From: Caldilineaceae bacterium
GTDB taxonomy: Bacteria; Chloroflexota; Anaerolineae; Caldilineales; Caldilineaceae
Length of the DNA: 8,948 nucleotides
Assembly: GCA_015494005.1 (NCBI GenBank)
Contig: WGCB01000316.1
Span: 1 to 8,948, forward strand
Reading direction: 5' to 3'
A program made the position numbers and the translations under genes. The notes beneath the pieces were generated by a model. That model searched no databases. It had not been told where the DNA came from and saw only the letters and a list, made by a program, of their open reading frames with translations. Shown in pieces: positions 6,819 to 8,948 of the stretch. Numbering within the stretch: the stretch's first letter is position 1; every line of letters starts with the position of its first letter.

Positions 6819-7457
6819 TCACCAGAACCAGCCTCGCCGCCGGCGCTGCTGTTCCACCCAGCGGGCAATCTGCTGCTGGAGGGCGCCCAGGGTCCCCTCC
6901 AGGGCCCGCAGCCGGTTCTCGATGCGCTCCTTGCGGGTCTCCTCCCGGCGCTGGTACTCGGCCAGGGTCCGCTCCAGCTCCAGCATCCGGTCCCGGAGCT
7001 TGCGGTTTTCCTCTTTCAGGTTGAAGTTGTCCTGGACCACCACGCCCAGGAGTTCCCGGATGGAGGTCTGGCTGTTGAGGATGGCCTGCTGGGTGTCGGC
7101 CATGGTGTGGAGCACGTCGGTGACCGCCTGGGGCAGGTTCGTGTTCAAGGGGGTGGCCAGCGGGGCGGCCTCCTGGGGTTCTTCGTCCCGATGGGCGGCC
7201 ACCAGCACCTGGAGCCGGTGGGTGATCTGCTCGTAGGTGTAGCCCTCGGCCAGCAGCCCCCGGATCACACTTAGGGTCTCCACGTCCGTGGGGCCGAAGA
7301 GGGCGTCGCTTGCCCCAGCGTCCTGCTCCAGGAAGTCGGCGAAGCGCTGGATCCAGCGGCGCAGGGTGCTGGGGGCCACGTCCAGCAGCTCCGTCACCTG
7401 GGCGAAGGTCATGGGCTCAACGGCCTGGGGTTCTGTGCGCTGAGTTGGTTCGTTCAT
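6819..7457 (-). CDS. MerR-like DNA-binding protein with long coiled coil
   Basis: This 212-residue protein has an N-terminal winged-helix/MerR-like domain at about residues 16-85. A helix-turn-helix is visible as MTFAQVTELLDVAPSTLRRW, with the second helix pair in the DVETLSVIRGLLAEGYTYEQI region. A linker rich in Pro and Ala (92-110) leads to a predicted coiled coil at about 108-204 (NLKEENRKLRDRMLELERT and following). The protein ends RRRRGWFW, basic then aromatic. No ligand-binding domain or cysteine set of classical MerR sensors is present. The architecture resembles chromosome-anchoring RacA-like proteins or oligomerising regulators, but that is inference. ATG 7457 has no clear ribosome binding site; M16 (7412) is an alternative start. 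It lies downstream of the toxin gene on the same strand, 80 bases away. Confidence 0.75.
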   Translation of the reverse strand: MNEPTQRTEPQAVEPMTFAQVTELLDVAPSTLRRWIQRFADFLEQDAGASDALFGPTDVETLSVIRGLLAEGYTYEQITHRLQVLVAAHRDEEPQEAAPLATPLNTNLPQAVTDVLHTMADTQQAILNSQTSIRELLGVVVQDNFNLKEENRKLRDRMLELERTLAEYQRREETRKERIENRLRALEGTLGALQQQIARWVEQQRRRRGWFW

Positions 7458-7472
7458 CGCGAAGACACCACT

Positions 7473-7492
7473 GGAATGCAGAGGAATGCAGA
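7473..7492. repeat. Tandem 10-base repeat upstream of the MerR-like gene
   Basis: GGAATGCAGA occurs twice in direct succession (7473-7482 and 7483-7492), 16 bases before the minus-strand start at 7457. Direct repeats at one-helical-turn spacing can serve as operators, but no function is shown. Confidence 0.6.
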
Positions 7493-7537
7493 CCTCAATC
7501 CGATTTCTGTCCGCCGGGTTGAGATACGAACAAACGT

Positions 7538-7810
7538 TTATGATAAATTGGTGAGCAGCCGGTCATAATCTGCATGGGAACCGATCCAGAACCAAATTAT
7601 GTTGTTCCCTTCCCGAACACCAACAGCACGATAATCTCGAGTGATACGAACCGAGAAAATGGGCTGTGTCGGATGGATTTGCTTAAAACGCAAGCTGGGG
7701 TGATTGGGATTGTTCTGGAATAACCGATATGCTTCACGCGCTCGTCGTTGAACAGAGCGAGGCAGGCGTTTAAACGCTTCGCGGAAGCGTCTAGTTGTGT
7801 ACGACCTCAC
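7538..7810 (-). CDS. RelE/ParE-superfamily toxin of a type II toxin-antitoxin pair
   Basis: This 90-residue basic protein has the fold signature of RelE-like toxins. The N-terminal helical part is FREAFKRLPRSVQRRAREAYRLF (residues 9-31, quoted here only as the region rich in Arg and Lys). The core strands follow as FSVRITRDYRAV at 52-63, with R55, R58 and R61. The ending WFWIGSHADYDRLL at 73-86 matches the usual G-x-H-x-x-YD closing motif. Such toxins are generally mRNA endonucleases on the ribosome, while some ParE types inhibit gyrase; which applies here is unknown. It starts with GTG at 7810, overlapping the antitoxin stop by four bases (GTGA), so translation is coupled. Base composition is much lower in GC than neighbouring genes, suggesting transfer. 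Confidence 0.8.
   Translation of the reverse strand: MRSYTTRRFREAFKRLPRSVQRRAREAYRLFQNNPNHPSLRFKQIHPTQPIFSVRITRDYRAVGVREGNNIIWFWIGSHADYDRLLTNLS
7540..7568 (-). promoter_or_regulatory. Weak candidate promoter for the MerR-like gene
   Basis: On the minus strand TTATGA (7563-7568) and TATCAT (7540-7545) are 17 bases apart. The -10 matches five of six but the -35 only three. It overlaps the 3' end of the toxin gene. If used, it would let the MerR-like gene be expressed independently of the toxin-antitoxin pair. Confidence 0.3.
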
Positions 7811-8025
7811 AGCTTGTTCGGATCCAAGGTTTGCGTTTTGCCTGCTCGATGCTCGGATAGTGCTTCTTCTGACAGCTTAGCCAGGGCGACAGTGGAGCGT
7901 TCAAACGTTTCGTGCCAGCGCTCTTCCGCCGCTAGCTCTGCTAGGATCCAGCGGGCAAAGGCATCCTGTTCTTCTTTGGGGAGCTTTGTGACCTCTTGGA
8001 AAGCTTTCTCGAGAAGTTTGGTCAT
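7807..8025 (-). CDS. Cognate antitoxin (small helical protein)
   Basis: This 72-residue acidic, helical protein begins MTKLLEKAFQEVTKLPKEEQ and ends HRAGKTQTLDPNKL. The pattern resembles a widespread family of small antitoxins found directly upstream of RelE-like toxins, recalled from cyanobacterial and Chloroflexota genomes. No clear DNA-binding domain such as ribbon-helix-helix or HTH is visible, so autoregulation is uncertain. The ATG at 8025 has AGGA (8033-8036) seven bases upstream; the upstream in-frame part to 8091 is rejected for that reason. Its stop overlaps the toxin GTG. It starts 44 bases after the DUF1232 stop and has no convincing promoter of its own, so it may be read from the promoter at 8459-8487. 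Confidence 0.75.
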   Translation of the reverse strand: MTKLLEKAFQEVTKLPKEEQDAFARWILAELAAEERWHETFERSTVALAKLSEEALSEHRAGKTQTLDPNKL

Positions 8026-8069
8026 GGTTTTATCCTGCTGGTGGCAATGAAGCCAAGTCACCGGATTGT

Positions 8070-8423
8070 CTACTCGTCCACCACCCGCCACTCGCCGTCG
8101 ATGACTGGCCCATCATCCGGGTGAGAGCCTGCCCGCCGGCCGCCCATGGCCCGCTCCACGGCGTCTGGCGGAGCCATTTGCACAAAGAGACGCGTTGCCA
8201 GTAAGATTACAGCCAGATCGTCGAAAGGCATGCCCGGGAGCAGGTCCAGGGGCGAAAGCCAGTAGACCAGGGCCATCACGGGCAGGAGCAGCTTCAGGAA
8301 ACCGGAGACCTGGGGATCCCCCAGCAGGCGCCAGGTCAGGGCCAGATCCCGCAGGATCTGGGAGAGAGACCAGCCTCCGGGGACGGATGACTGGGGCTGT
8401 CGATTGTTCGAATAGGCACTCAT
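8070..8423 (-). CDS. DUF1232 (YkvA-like) small membrane protein
   Basis: This 117-residue protein has the DUF1232 signature LSPLDLLPGMPFDDLAVILLATRL at about residues 56-79 (key residues P58, D60, P63, D68, D69). A hydrophobic segment at about 42-62 leads into it, and a second at 70-84 follows, so one or two membrane passes are likely. The N-terminal 40 residues are polar and the last 30 are charged. The function of the family is unknown. The ATG at 8423 has a strong ribosome binding site, AGGAGG (8431-8436), seven bases upstream. A near-consensus promoter lies directly upstream, giving a leader of about 29 bases. It is the first gene of a minus-strand run continuing into the toxin-antitoxin pair 44 bases on. 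Confidence 0.88.
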   Translation of the reverse strand: MSAYSNNRQPQSSVPGGWSLSQILRDLALTWRLLGDPQVSGFLKLLLPVMALVYWLSPLDLLPGMPFDDLAVILLATRLFVQMAPPDAVERAMGGRRAGSHPDDGPVIDGEWRVVDE

Positions 8424-8458
8424 GGGAAGACCTCCTGGAACGGTGCGAACGTAGGCTC

Positions 8459-8487
8459 AGTATAACGAAAAGCGACCTTCCTGACAA
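8459..8487 (-). promoter_or_regulatory. Promoter for the DUF1232 gene
   Basis: On the minus strand TTGTCA (8482-8487) and TATACT (8459-8464) are separated by exactly 17 bases; both are five of six to consensus. The inferred start is near 8452. This is among the best-matching promoters in the window and could also drive the downstream toxin-antitoxin pair. Confidence 0.7.
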
Positions 8488-8540
8488 CATCCACGAAAAA
8501 GGCTCGGACTGGATCCGGCCCACCTCCTCGCCAAACGGCC

Positions 8541-8948
8541 ATGCCCACCACCAGCCAGATGCTCGTTGACTACCCGGATATCCTGCTCCAGGTGATCGCG
8601 GAGCTGCGCGGCGCCTTCCTGGACGCGGCGGAGAACCGGCATCAGGCCATCGACCTGCTCACCGCCCAGATCACCGACCCCACCTCGGTGCTCATGGCCT
8701 ACCAGGAGGTCGTCGACTTCCAGCCCCAGGCCCAGGCCGCGCTGGAGGCCCTCCTCTCGGCTGGGGGCGAGCTGGTGGAGGCCCAGTTCAGCCGGGAGTT
8801 CGGCAGCATCCGCCAGATGGGGCCGGCCAAGCTGGAGCGGGAGATGCCCTGGACCAACCCCCAGAGCGTGGCCGAGCTCCTCTTCTACTACGGCTTTCTG
8901 GGGAGGGGTTTCAAGGGGGCCGGGCAGAAGGCCCACACTATTGTCTAC
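8541..8948 (+). CDS. Probable helicase-associated-domain protein, N-terminus (cut by window edge)
   Basis: A plus-strand frame of 136 codons opens at ATG 8541 and runs off the right edge. It begins MPTTSQMLVDYPDILLQVIAELRG. Segments such as ALEALLSAGGELVEAQFSREFG, GPAKLEREMPWTNPQSVAELL and FYYGFLGRGF resemble the N-terminal region of XPB/Ssl2-like helicase-associated proteins of Chloroflexota and Actinobacteria. The R-x-FG, erE-x-PW and P-x-s-x-aE-LfYyG spacing is the basis for this call. The helicase core, if any, would lie outside. No upstream in-frame start exists between a TAA at 8463-8465 and the ATG, and no good ribosome binding site or plus-strand promoter is visible, so ATG 8559 remains possible. 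The long minus-strand frame opposite (8457-8936) is a shadow. Confidence is high that it is coding and moderate on family. Confidence 0.6.
   Translation, partial: MPTTSQMLVDYPDILLQVIAELRGAFLDAAENRHQAIDLLTAQITDPTSVLMAYQEVVDFQPQAQAALEALLSAGGELVEAQFSREFGSIRQMGPAKLEREMPWTNPQSVAELLFYYGFLGRGFKGAGQKAHTIVY

Larger units (their letters stand above)
7496..8068. repeat. 7-base inverted repeats bracketing the toxin-antitoxin pair
   Basis: CAATCCG (7496-7502) lies beyond the toxin stop and its reverse complement CGGATTG (8062-8068) lies just beyond the DUF1232 stop. Together they enclose the whole low-GC module. A match this short may be chance. No transposase or target duplication was seen. Confidence 0.3.

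Noticed and set aside
5318..6868. 516-codon minus-strand frame opposite rimO
   Set aside because: It is the antisense shadow of a clear rimO gene; its translation is Gly/His/Leu-rich low complexity with no domain.
7766..7789. 12-base palindrome GCGTTTAAACGC and adjacent CGCTTC/GAAGCG hairpin
   Set aside because: Both lie inside the toxin coding region, with no promoter context; likely fortuitous.
7532..7910. Two AAACGTTT sites (7532-7539 and 7903-7910) in the toxin-antitoxin stretch
   Set aside because: An 8-base palindrome occurring twice in AT-richer DNA is weak evidence for operators, and one copy is within the antitoxin coding region.
8026..8072. Separate promoter for the antitoxin, from TAGACA at the DUF1232 stop
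   Set aside because: The matching -10 position has only a poor hexamer, so read-through from upstream is more likely.
8457..8936. 159-codon minus-strand frame at the right edge
   Set aside because: It runs opposite the plus-strand helicase-associated-like frame, crosses the DUF1232 promoter, and its composition is typical of shadow frames.

Overview
This window is GC-rich bacterial chromosome (42 of 60 bases are G or C at 5881-5940). It has compact gene spacing and mostly conserved housekeeping genes. The gene families suggest Chloroflexota or a similar deep-branching, GC-rich lineage: a NurA-type nuclease beside era, a metallophosphoesterase of the D-x-V type, a MerR-like coiled-coil protein, and a probable helicase-associated-domain protein. 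That placement is an inference from family resemblance; no marker gene proves it.

Layout. Positions 1-3725 are on the minus strand, read right to left as nurA-like nuclease, era, then the N-terminal half of mutS2, which runs off the left edge. A 269-base divergent region (3726-3994) holds back-to-back promoters: one for nurA with a palindromic spacer and a leader hairpin, and one for the plus-strand genes with a 13-base dyad over its -10 box. The plus-strand cluster 3995-6793 is metallophosphoesterase, HD-domain hydrolase and rimO, with overlapping ends that imply translational coupling. Convergent to it, 6819-8423 on the minus strand reads DUF1232 membrane protein, a small type II toxin-antitoxin pair, then a MerR-like coiled-coil protein. 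The toxin-antitoxin stretch is clearly poorer in GC (28 of 60 at 7561-7620) and looks acquired. At the right edge, 8541-8948 opens a plus-strand gene resembling the N-terminal part of XPB/Ssl2-like helicase-associated proteins.

Function. Ribosome biology recurs: Era (30S assembly), RimO (S12 methylthiolation) and MutS2 (ribosome rescue or recombination control, depending on lineage). NurA adds DNA-end processing, but no HerA translocase is visible beside it. The HD and metallophosphoesterase proteins are uncharacterised hydrolases tied to rimO by gene overlap.

No clearly new multi-gene system is evident. The points most worth a second look are the MerR-like protein with a long coiled coil and a basic/aromatic C-terminus, the HerA-less nurA-era arrangement, the low-GC toxin-antitoxin insert, and the dyad and hairpin elements in the promoters and leaders. 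Nearly all long reading frames opposite or out of frame with these genes are by-products of GC-rich codon use.
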